DNA of 64,000 nt from Alphaproteobacteria bacterium (GTDB lineage: Bacteria; Pseudomonadota; Alphaproteobacteria; RF32; CAG-239): positions 216,441-280,440 of the forward strand of contig SUUY01000002.1 in the NCBI GenBank assembly GCA_015062285.1, read 5' to 3'. Made by a program: the position numbers and the translations under genes. This document shows, piece by piece, positions 52,046 to 61,507 of the stretch. The notes under the pieces are model-generated. The model searched no databases. It saw nothing but the letters and a program-made list of their open reading frames with translations, and was not told where the DNA came from. Position 1 is the stretch's first letter. Each line of letters opens with the position of its first letter.

Positions 52046-52419
52046 TGAAGTATGCACTACCTGTACATGAATTTTCGTTTAATAAAATAAAAAACGGAAC
52101 AAGAAAAGTCGGAGTACATTTGTTTGACAAGAAAGCTCAACAAATTAAATTGCACGATATTTTAGAAATTAGCAACATGTCTAATAACGAAAAGTTAGAA
52201 TGTGAGGTGCAAGGAATCGCAATTTTTGATAATTTTGATGATTTGGTAGATGCTCTTTCACCTCAATCTTTAGGCTATAACAACAAAAAAGAAGTTCTAT
52301 TGCGTATAAACCGAATTTTTCCTTTAGAAGCACAAAAGGCTTGTAATGTGGTCGGTTTTTTCTTAAAAAAGCTCGATGATAATGCAAACTTCAATTTAAG
52401 ACCTGAATTGGAAAGATAA
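52045..52419 (+). CDS. ASCH/PUA-like domain protein (tentative)
   Basis: This 124-residue protein has a small beta-rich domain; MKYALPVHEFSFNKIKNGTRKVGVHLFD followed by IKLHDILEISN is the opening pattern of ASCH (PUA-related) domains, which bind RNA or modified nucleotides. The later LYPFLEAQ-type region (FPLEAQKACNVVGFFLKKL) is less typical. Coupled to the ROK kinase gene by a 1-bp overlap. The family call is moderate and the function unknown. Confidence 0.55.
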   Translation: MKYALPVHEFSFNKIKNGTRKVGVHLFDKKAQQIKLHDILEISNMSNNEKLECEVQGIAIFDNFDDLVDALSPQSLGYNNKKEVLLRINRIFPLEAQKACNVVGFFLKKLDDNANFNLRPELER

Positions 52420-52492
52420 AAAAATCAAAAAATTAAAAAATAGCTCTTGCATTTTTTTTATTATATGTTATTAAGTATCTCGTTCTGCCGAT

Positions 52493-52567
52493 GCGGGCGT
52501 AGCTCAGGGGTAGAGCGCAACCTTGCCAAGGTTGATGTCGAGGGTCCGAATCCCTTCGCCCGCTCCA
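52493..52567 (+). tRNA. tRNA-Gly (anticodon GCC)
   Basis: A full cloverleaf with acceptor stem GCGGGCG/CGCCCGC (52493-52499 with 52557-52563), D loop with AGCTCAGGGGTAGAGC, anticodon stem-loop CCTTGCCAAGG giving anticodon GCC, a GGGTCCGAATCCC T-arm, discriminator T and an encoded CCA (52565-52567). Confidence 0.96.
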
Positions 52568-52572
52568 ATTTC

Positions 52573-52602
52573 AAACCACCTTAAATAAGGTGGTTTTTTT
52601 AT
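52573..52602 (+). terminator. Terminator after tRNA-Gly
   Basis: AACCACCTTA (52574-52583) pairs with TAAGGTGGTT (52586-52595), followed by seven T. It lies 6 bp beyond the tRNA 3' end. Confidence 0.88.
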
Positions 52603-52608
52603 AAAAAA

Positions 52609-52670
52609 ACTTCTCCTTAAAAATGAATTCCGTTTTATAAATCGGATATTTCAAGAATAAGGAGAAGTTT
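52609..52670 (-). terminator. Possible long-loop terminator for the small membrane gene
   Basis: AACTTCTCCTTA (52609-52620) and TAAGGAGAAGTT (52657-52668) are exact complements separated by about 36 nt; read on the minus strand the stem is followed by T-runs. The long loop makes it weaker evidence than the others. Confidence 0.5.
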
Positions 52671-52673
52671 TTA

Positions 52674-52856
52674 TTAATCAATCCATTCTCTGTCAATCAG
52701 TTTACCATCTTCGTAAATTTCTTTACAGCAATGTCCACCATGATCAGTGATAATCTCTTGACGATCGGGATATGAATTCACCTGTCGCCTAAATCTGAGA
52801 GAAATGATTAGTGCTACTGATATCAGTAGGACTAGGATTAACATAATTATTTCCAT
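52674..52856 (-). CDS. Small single-span membrane protein
   Basis: A 60-residue product from the ATG at 52856 (or 76 residues from the ATG at 52904). Nearly all of residues 1-22 form a hydrophobic helix (MEIIMLILVLLISVALIISL), followed by a polar tail with an HGGHCC motif. Neither start has a clear ribosome binding site. No family is recognised; it may be a metal-binding or regulatory micro-protein. Confidence 0.5.
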   Translation of the reverse strand: MEIIMLILVLLISVALIISLRFRRQVNSYPDRQEIITDHGGHCCKEIYEDGKLIDREWID

Positions 52857-52932
52857 ACTATAATGATTTAAGATTCTATTACTTAATACTCGTTGCCAAA
52901 TCATCCGTCAAGAAAAACTTAAAAGCAATAAA

Positions 52933-53391
52933 TTATACATTTATCATAACTTCTTGAAAATTCGGATCATCTATTACCATTGATGTATTGTAAAATGCAA
53001 GTGTCAAAATAACTATCGTTGCGATACGCAAAAGGTTTATAATTCTACGGTTACCTTTCATTGCTTTTCCGTGAGAATCTTTGTTTACAAATAAAAGCTC
53101 TAACAATACCCAAATGCTCACAAACAGCAGTGGTATATATAAAAACCACGGAGCTATCAGGCTCAAACAAAGTTGAGAAAGCCCTCTCCCCCAATATCCG
53201 GCATAAAAATTGTGCAAACCTATCGCTCCGAAAAAAAATGCCAACAAAATATATATAATCCCATTCCGAGGAGTTTCTTTATCATCCAGATGCAAAATTT
53301 TTGCGGCTAATCGTTTTTTCTCAGCAATAAACTCTTCTTCAGACATATGGAGTTTATGTGCCGCTTCTTTTAGTTTTTCTACATCTAACAT
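52933..53391 (-). CDS. TM2-domain membrane protein
   Basis: This 152-residue protein has a helical N-terminus (1-~38), then a TM2 domain (~43-105) with the family pattern FFFGAIGLHNFYAGYWGRGLSQ and two membrane helices, and a third helix near the end (~118-136). TM2 proteins are widespread and their function in bacteria is unknown. AGGGAGAAAATC precedes the ATG. It lies between groEL and the small membrane gene. Confidence 0.85.
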   Translation of the reverse strand: MLDVEKLKEAAHKLHMSEEEFIAEKKRLAAKILHLDDKETPRNGIIYILLAFFFGAIGLHNFYAGYWGRGLSQLCLSLIAPWFLYIPLLFVSIWVLLELLFVNKDSHGKAMKGNRRIINLLRIATIVILTLAFYNTSMVIDDPNFQEVMINV

Positions 53392-53452
53392 GATTTTCTC
53401 CCTATAATTTGTTTATTTTAATATATGATATATTTATTTTTTTCCAAGAAAA

Positions 53453-53485
53453 AAGAGCCTTGCTCTAATAACAAGGCTCTTAAAT
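53453..53485 (-). terminator. Terminator of the groES-groEL operon
   Basis: AAGAGCCTTG (53453-53462) pairs with CAAGGCTCTT (53472-53481) and, on the minus strand, is followed by T-rich sequence. It lies 16-50 bp beyond the groEL stop at 53501. Confidence 0.85.
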
Positions 53486-53500
53486 TTTGGAAACTATAAG

Positions 53501-55448
<1,948 letters not shown>

Positions 55449-55489
55449 TATTTATCTCCATTTTATTATAACAATATTTGCTAATTCAA

Positions 55490-55518
55490 TACTTAGGAAT
55501 TGCAAACTCCAATGTCAA
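55490..55518 (-). promoter_or_regulatory. Promoter of the groES-groEL operon
   Basis: On the minus strand a perfect TTGACA (55513-55518) is 17 bp from TAAGTA (55490-55495), 42-70 bp upstream of groES. I found no CIRCE element (TTAGCACTC-N9-GAGTGCTAA). The CTTGACA start also partly matches sigma-32 -35 sequences. Confidence 0.55.
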
Positions 55519-55540
55519 GGTTTGGTTTGTTTTTTTTGCA

Positions 55541-55571
55541 AAAAAATACCGGATGCTTCCGGTATTTTTAT
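55541..55571 (-). terminator. Terminator of the ion channel gene
   Basis: AAATACCGGA (55544-55553) pairs with TCCGGTATTT (55558-55567), 4-nt loop, with a T-run on the minus strand after the stop at 55575. The A-run on the opposite side makes it look bidirectional. Confidence 0.85.
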
Positions 55572-55574
55572 CAA

Positions 55575-56303
55575 TCATTTTTTTACAGCCATATCTATAA
55601 CTTGCCGTAGAGCTGATAAAGCAAAACTTACCAATATGAAAAAAGCAACGACAACCAAAGATACAAAATATAGCCAAGCGTGCGGATATACAACCATTAT
55701 AGGACGAGCTATAGAAGAAGCCCAACCATCAAGTGTAAAACCTTGCAACAGTGTAAACATTGCCGACCCCAAACTTGAAAAATTTAGGAATACATCGCCA
55801 AATAAACTAACTCCCATAATGGCAAATATATAAGTAAAAATGGAAAATACCGCTAAAAATGATGCAAATGTCGGCAACAACGAAATAAATATTTGAATCA
55901 TGTTATTCATTTTTGAAAAATGGTGCACATATTTCAGCAAACGAAACAAACGGAATGTTCTCAGTACAATAAATGAATTTGCTTCAGGTATTGATGAAAT
56001 AACAACAACGAACAAATCAAATATATTCCATCCATTGCTAAAAAACTTACGCTTAAAGGCATATAATTTAAGAAACATTTCAACAATAAATATGCCCATA
56101 AACAGACGATCGAGCAGGAACAAATCCATATCAAAATGTGTGCTTATCCATTCTGAAGTCATAAGCCCTAAAACAATAGCGTCGGCTAAAATTACCCCCA
56201 TAATAAACAAGTCAAAACTAAGACCGGATATCAACTTAGCTAAACGCCTTCCGTCGTCATTATAATATAGCTGATCTTTAATTGTTTTTTTTCGTGCCAC
56301 CAT
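55575..56303 (-). CDS. NavBac-type voltage-gated cation channel with TLDGW filter
   Basis: This 242-residue, single-domain six-helix voltage-gated channel belongs to the bacterial Nav (NavBac) family. The start is the ATG at 56303 (AAGGAG upstream); an upstream ATG at 56318 is possible. The voltage sensor S4 has R115-x2-R118-x2-R121-x2-K124. The pore has FTLLQGFTLDGWASSI where NavBac sodium channels read TLESW; the selectivity-setting acid is D192 and the next residue is G193. Replacing Glu by Asp in this ring is known to change selectivity, as in the TLDDW calcium-selective variants made in NavAb. Its natural ion is therefore uncertain. It lies downstream of the prepilin peptidase. Confidence 0.88.
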   Translation of the reverse strand: MVARKKTIKDQLYYNDDGRRLAKLISGLSFDLFIMGVILADAIVLGLMTSEWISTHFDMDLFLLDRLFMGIFIVEMFLKLYAFKRKFFSNGWNIFDLFVVVISSIPEANSFIVLRTFRLFRLLKYVHHFSKMNNMIQIFISLLPTFASFLAVFSIFTYIFAIMGVSLFGDVFLNFSSLGSAMFTLLQGFTLDGWASSIARPIMVVYPHAWLYFVSLVVVAFFILVSFALSALRQVIDMAVKK

Positions 56304-56338
56304 AAGAAGCTCCTTCACATATTTTCTTGTATAATAAA

Positions 56339-57004
56339 CTAATATGACAACAATGCAACTATTATTGCAGAAAATGCTAACCCCGGACCAAATGCAACAA
56401 ATTTCCTGCTACGTGCAAGAGAATATACAAACATGATAATCGATGCTAAAGCAATAACATACAACAAAGTTTCGACACCCAACCATGCGCCGAGTGCCGC
56501 TAAAAACTTAATATCGCCGCCTCCAAAAGCATCTTTGTTTCGGCCTAATATCAAAATACCCACAACAACCGGCAAAGCGTATCCTATCAGTGCTCCGATA
56601 GCACTTTCCGCCGGAATTACCCATCCATTGCCCAAAGTTGCATATGCAAACCCTAAAATTAATAGCGGAACAGTTAAGATATCCGGTAGCAAAAGCATTC
56701 TTCCATCAATTTCGGCCAAAAGCATCAGAATAAATACAAATGCAATATGCCACCAAATTTGAGAAAAACCATATCTGTAAATAAACAAATATGAAATCCC
56801 AGAGGCAATTAAACCGCTTACAAAAGAACGCTCCAAATATGCCAAATACAGTTTTTTATGACGAGAATTATATATAAATTTTATCGGCCTTAGAATCTGT
56901 AATATGGCGTAAGCAGGTGTTGCCGGCATAAATTTTGCAAAACGCCGAGACATATAAGGAATAAAAAAGCCCAATATAAAACCTGTTAAAACATAAACAA
57001 TCAT
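56339..57004 (-). CDS. Prepilin peptidase (A24 family, no methyltransferase domain)
   Basis: This 221-residue membrane aspartic protease cleaves type IV pilin or pseudopilin leaders. The two catalytic aspartates are D100 (AEIDGRMLLLPD) and D164 in the GGGD motif (161-164) of AFGGGDIKFLAALGAWLG. The cysteine-rich N-terminal methyltransferase domain of PilD is absent; instead a short helical segment leads in. It could serve a DNA-uptake pilus together with ComEC and ComF, or Flp-type pili. No pilin genes are in the window. Confidence 0.85.
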   Translation of the reverse strand: MIVYVLTGFILGFFIPYMSRRFAKFMPATPAYAILQILRPIKFIYNSRHKKLYLAYLERSFVSGLIASGISYLFIYRYGFSQIWWHIAFVFILMLLAEIDGRMLLLPDILTVPLLILGFAYATLGNGWVIPAESAIGALIGYALPVVVGILILGRNKDAFGGGDIKFLAALGAWLGVETLLYVIALASIIMFVYSLARSRKFVAFGPGLAFSAIIVALLSY

Positions 57005-57134
57005 TACAAATCTCCTAGCAATATCAACTTAGCAAATAATGAATAAAAATTTATTAACCTGAAAGCACAAAAATTTATTTTATTTTTATTATTTGTGCTT
57101 ATACTTATGGAGATCGGCTAACTAGGAGGAAATT

Positions 57135-60100
57135 ATGGGCAAGCTTTGGATAATCACAAAAACGGAATTTTGCCGTTATTTTATGTCTCCATTGGCATAT
57201 ATATACTTGATTTTCTTCTTGTTGCTTAATGGTTCGTTTACTTTTTATTTCGGACATTTTTTTGATCGAGGGCAAGCTGATTTGCTGCCAATGTTTGTTT
57301 ATTTGCCTTGGTTGTATTTGCTTTTTATTCCCGCAATATCAATGCGCTTATGGGCCGAAGAATTTAGATCAAGAACCATTGTCCAACTTGTTAGCCTTCC
57401 GGTTTCCGTAGCATCTATGGTTTGGGGTAAATTCCTTGCATCTTGGTTTTTTTGCTTATTAGCCCTTGTACTTACAATGCCTTTTTGGCTAAGTTTGAAT
57501 ATTATCGCGCATCCTGACAATGCAATGATCTTATCCGGTTATATAGGTGCTTTTTTATTAGCCGGAAGCATGTTGGCAATTTCGCAAGCAATGTCTTCAT
57601 TATCTAAAAGCCAAGTAGTTGCTTTAGTATTATCTGTACCTGCAAATTTGTTTTTCTTTTTAAGTGGTTTGGAATTCGTTTTAGGAAACCTCAGACATAT
57701 ATTATCGCCATCACTAATTGATTTAATTGCTTCCTTTAGCTTTTTGACACACTTTGAAGCAATGTATCAGGGGCTGCTTGAAGCTAGAGATATTATCTTT
57801 TTCTCCAGTATTGTTGTTCTGTTTAATATACTTACTATTTTAATTATTAATTATAAAACATACGGAACAACATGGTTTAAGTCGATTAGTAAAAAATATT
57901 ATACTCTTTTGTTTGTTTTTTTTATGATGGCTTTTTGCGGAATAAATTTATTAAGCAATACTTATTTACGATATTTTCAAATAGACTTTACCGCTGACAA
58001 AATTTATACACCTGATGATTCAACTATAAATATCCTTAAAAACATTAAAAATGAAATCACTGCTCGTCTATATTATTCTCAAGTTTTAGGAGAAAAGAAT
58101 CCAAACGTAAGAGAACTTTTTGATAGAATCCGTATATTGCTTAAACAATATGCAAAAATATCTGATGGCAAAATAAGATTTAAGATATATGACCCCTTGC
58201 CGCTAAGTAATTCCGAAGATAGAGCCATCACATCGGGAATCCAACCGCTTCCGGTGATAGACAGAAACATTAATGCGTATTTCGGATTAGTTTTCAGCAA
58301 TGAAGAAGATAAACAAATTGTGATACCTTTTTTTCCAGAATCTCGTTCTACTATGCTTGAACAAGATTTAGCTGAAGCTATCTATAAGCTTGAACACAAA
58401 AAGCCGATTTTAGGAATAATTTCTTCGTTGCCTTTGGCCGATTCCGTAATTGAAAATGTGGCAACGCAAGAATGGGAGATATTTAAGATCCTGAGGGAAT
58501 ATTATGATCTGAAAATAATAAATGAAACAGATAGAAAGCTTCCTAAATTAGATGTTTTAATGATTGCTCATCCCCGAAAATTAAATGAAGAATTGAAAAA
58601 AAATATCATTGACTATTCTTTATCCGGCGGAAAAATACTGGCATTTTTTGATGTTGCAACAGAAGCAAAGCAAATCTTTGCCCCGACAACCGAAGAATTT
58701 AAGCCTTCGGATTTTGGGATAATTACCAGTGCATGGGGAATTAAATTTATTGATAATGCCGTGGTTGCAGACATGGGAAAACCATCATTCATTGACGCAA
58801 CAACCGATTATAAAAATAACCCTAACTTTACACAAGATTTAATTCAGTTTTATATTGATGAAGACGGGTTTAGTAAACAGTCATCCGTTATCGGAAAAAT
58901 ACAAAAAATTATGACCACATCAGCATCTGTTTTTGTACCAACCCAAAACCAAGATATACATTTTGAGCCCTTGCTTTCAGCAAGCTCTAATTCATCTTTG
59001 CTATCTTCTAAAGCGGTTTATAATAGGATATCGCCTGAAGTTATTTTGCGAAATTTTAAGCCCGATAATTATCCGAAGGTAATTGCAGCACATATCAAAG
59101 GAAGGTCGTCTCCTCTTGATGTGATTGTTGTGGGTGATAGCGACTTGTTATATGATAATTTTTGGACAACCCATATACAAGTTTTGAACAATCATTATTC
59201 TATACCGGCAATGGATAATGCAAACTTTGTTCTCAATGCTCTGGATGTCTTACGAGGAGATTTATCTCTTGTTAATTTGCGAGGCAAAAAATATAAAAAT
59301 CGCCAAATAAAAACTATCACAGATTTAAGAAAATCCGCACTTGCAAAATTTAAGATTCAAGAAAATGAAATATTTGATAATATAAACAAAGCTAAGATCG
59401 GCATGCAAGAAATTATTGCAAAACGGCACTTTGAAAAAAGAATAAATTTCACCAGTGAAGAACTTGCAGTTATTGCAAAAATAAGAAAACAAATAAACGA
59501 TAACAGAAAAGAACTATATAATATTCGCAATAACCTGAATACCGACATTTACAGACTGGAAACAACATTAAAATGGTTTAATATATATTTTGTTCCAATA
59601 ATTATACTCATAATCTTTATTGCTCCGATATTATTTTCAGCATTTAAGCACAGAACAAAACAATATAAATTCGGCGTTAATAAACAACTTATCGTTAGCG
59701 GAATAATTGCAATATTAATTTTTACGTTAGGAATATTAGCTTCTGGCCATGATGTTTCTTTTGCTAATGTCGATGCTGAAGATGAGCCTTTGTTTGTCGA
59801 CTTGGCAAACAAAGTTAACTTAATTGATAAAATAAGCATCAAAAATGCAAAACATGAGCTTATGTTTTATAAAGATACATCAGGAGAATGGAAACTAAAA
59901 GGTTATGAACATTTTTTGGTGTACCAGAATAGAATCAGAAACTTTATAAATATTTTACTTGATGCAAAATACTATGAAAAAAAATCTTCAAATATAGATA
60001 ACTTGACTAATTTCGGACTATCTCCTATTGATGATCCAAATTCTAAAGCAACGCAAATTGAACTTTTAACATATAGCGATAAAAAATTGGTTTCTTTTAA

Positions 60101-60596
60101 TGTTGGAAACTATGATATTGATTTGGGAAGAGGAGCAAAAGGTGCTTATGTCAGATTTAACAATAGCTTTCAGGTATGGCTTGCCCAAATAGATTTGGTT
60201 GATCTCAATCTGAATCCTCAAAATTGGACATATAGCACTCTTTGGAATTTACAATGGGGACGCCTGGTAGAAGTCAACAAAGTAAAAAATGTTGATACTT
60301 TAGCAAATATTGCCAAAGAATTATTAAATACCCATCTGAACGAAATTTCTTCTGCTCCTGATAATCTTGACCCGACCTTTTCTTTGCATATTGTAAGTGA
60401 GGGAAATAACAAAATAAGTATTATATTCTATCAAGTAGGAAATGACTATTGGGCAGAATATAAATTTGAAGATATTACAAAATCTGATTTATTGCAAAAT
60501 TTTTCAAATTATGCTAATGGCATTTTTTATAAAATATCCCCTCAAAGTATAGAAGGAATTAAAAATGCCATCAAAGCACTTAAAAATGTCAAATGA
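57135..60596 (+). CDS. Fused ABC-2 permease / GldG / DUF4340 protein
   Basis: This 1153-residue fusion of three parts is usually found as separate genes. Residues 1-~245 form an ABC-2-type permease with six helices (TEFCRYFMSPLAYIYLIFF, RLWAEEFRSRTIVQLVSLPV). Residues ~255-840 match GldG-type auxiliary proteins: a membrane helix at ~257-275, then a periplasmic region with FTADKIYTPDDST and VIVVGDSDLLYDNFW, and a second helix at ~815-837. Residues ~850-1153 begin with a helix and continue as DUF4340 (SFANVDAEDEPLFVDL, GEWKLKGYEHFLVYQNRI). The ATPase partner (GldA-like) is not adjacent. AGGAGGAAATT gives a strong start. The substrate is unknown; related systems serve gliding or polysaccharide/lipid export. 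Confidence 0.88.
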   Translation: MGKLWIITKTEFCRYFMSPLAYIYLIFFLLLNGSFTFYFGHFFDRGQADLLPMFVYLPWLYLLFIPAISMRLWAEEFRSRTIVQLVSLPVSVASMVWGKFLASWFFCLLALVLTMPFWLSLNIIAHPDNAMILSGYIGAFLLAGSMLAISQAMSSLSKSQVVALVLSVPANLFFFLSGLEFVLGNLRHILSPSLIDLIASFSFLTHFEAMYQGLLEARDIIFFSSIVVLFNILTILIINYKTYGTTWFKSISKKYYTLLFVFFMMAFCGINLLSNTYLRYFQIDFTADKIYTPDDSTINILKNIKNEITARLYYSQVLGEKNPNVRELFDRIRILLKQYAKISDGKIRFKIYDPLPLSNSEDRAITSGIQPLPVIDRNINAYFGLVFSNEEDKQIVIPFFPESRSTMLEQDLAEAIYKLEHKKPILGIISSLPLADSVIENVATQEWEIFKILREYYDLKIINETDRKLPKLDVLMIAHPRKLNEELKKNIIDYSLSGGKILAFFDVATEAKQIFAPTTEEFKPSDFGIITSAWGIKFIDNAVVADMGKPSFIDATTDYKNNPNFTQDLIQFYIDEDGFSKQSSVIGKIQKIMTTSASVFVPTQNQDIHFEPLLSASSNSSLLSSKAVYNRISPEVILRNFKPDNYPKVIAAHIKGRSSPLDVIVVGDSDLLYDNFWTTHIQVLNNHYSIPAMDNANFVLNALDVLRGDLSLVNLRGKKYKNRQIKTITDLRKSALAKFKIQENEIFDNINKAKIGMQEIIAKRHFEKRINFTSEELAVIAKIRKQINDNRKELYNIRNNLNTDIYRLETTLKWFNIYFVPIIILIIFIAPILFSAFKHRTKQYKFGVNKQLIVSGIIAILIFTLGILASGHDVSFANVDAEDEPLFVDLANKVNLIDKISIKNAKHELMFYKDTSGEWKLKGYEHFLVYQNRIRNFINILLDAKYYEKKSSNIDNLTNFGLSPIDDPNSKATQIELLTYSDKKLVSFNVGNYDIDLGRGAKGAYVRFNNSFQVWLAQIDLVDLNLNPQNWTYSTLWNLQWGRLVEVNKVKNVDTLANIAKELLNTHLNEISSAPDNLDPTFSLHIVSEGNNKISIIFYQVGNDYWAEYKFEDITKSDLLQNFSNYANGIFYKISPQSIEGIKNAIKALKNVK

Positions 60597-61503
60597 TAAA
60601 CTAAAAAAATCAGCATCTATTGCAAGTGTTGTTTTGGCGTTTGCCTTAATTGTAATCAAACTTATCGGTAGCATATACACCGGATCGTTGTCTATATTGT
60701 CTTCTTTAGCTGACAGTTTGGCTGATTTGTTTGCTTCGGCTGCAACTTTTTTGGCAATAAAAATTTCTTTACAACCCGCCGACAATAAACATCGTTATGG
60801 GCATGGAAAAGCCGAAGCAATGAGCGCATTGTTGCAAACCGCATTTATCGCAGGGTCAGGTATTTTCATATGTTATGATGCAATAAATAAATTTATAAAT
60901 CCCATGCCATTGATAAGAGCCAAAGACGGAATTATTGTTATGTTAATTTGCTTAGGTTTAACATTTTTGCTTGTTTTATTTCAAAAATATGTTGTAAGAG
61001 CAACAAACTCTCAAGCAATTAAAGCTGATGCAGCACATTATAGTGTAGATATTATTACCAATATATTGGTTATAATTGCCTTGTTTGTTGTAAACAAATG
61101 GCAGACTTATTGGTTTGATCCTTTAGTAGCTTTATTAATATCCTTATATTTATTGCTGAATGCCTATGTCTTGGCGCGAGATGCTCTTTCAATGCTAATG
61201 GATAAAGAGCTTAGTGATGATATACGAGAAAACATTATAAAAACTGCTCTTTCCTGTGACCATATAAACGGCGTCCATGACTTACGAACTCGTGATTTGG
61301 GTGGAGCGTATATATTTGAATTTCATCTTGAACTGGATGGTAACTTGCCTCTAAACAAAACACACGAGTATACCGTTGCAGTTGAAAATGCTATTGAAAA
61401 GATATATCCCGATGCTCAGGTTATTATTCATCAAGATCCTTCAGGCATAAAAGAAAGTCGCCTAGATCATCAAATAAACGGAGTTTGCATAATCGACGAA
61501 TAA
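60565..61503 (+). CDS. Cation diffusion facilitator metal exporter (FieF-like)
   Basis: This 312-residue, six-helix divalent metal/proton antiporter of the CDF family has transport-site residues D50, D54 (SSLADSLADLFAS), H158 and D162 (AAHYSVDIITN), the HRYGHGK loop (76-82) and a C-terminal cytoplasmic domain (~215-300) with the ferredoxin-like HLELDGNLPLNKTHEY segment. The D-D/H-D site fits Zn/Fe/Mn efflux. AAGGAATTAAAA precedes the ATG at 60565, which overlaps the previous gene by 32 bp. Confidence 0.93.
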   Translation: MPSKHLKMSNDKLKKSASIASVVLAFALIVIKLIGSIYTGSLSILSSLADSLADLFASAATFLAIKISLQPADNKHRYGHGKAEAMSALLQTAFIAGSGIFICYDAINKFINPMPLIRAKDGIIVMLICLGLTFLLVLFQKYVVRATNSQAIKADAAHYSVDIITNILVIIALFVVNKWQTYWFDPLVALLISLYLLLNAYVLARDALSMLMDKELSDDIRENIIKTALSCDHINGVHDLRTRDLGGAYIFEFHLELDGNLPLNKTHEYTVAVENAIEKIYPDAQVIIHQDPSGIKESRLDHQINGVCIIDE

Positions 61504-61507
61504 CAAA

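Noticed and set aside
55449..55560. CIRCE element upstream of groES
   Set aside because: No TTAGCACTC-N9-GAGTGCTAA or near match could be found; only a promoter is seen.
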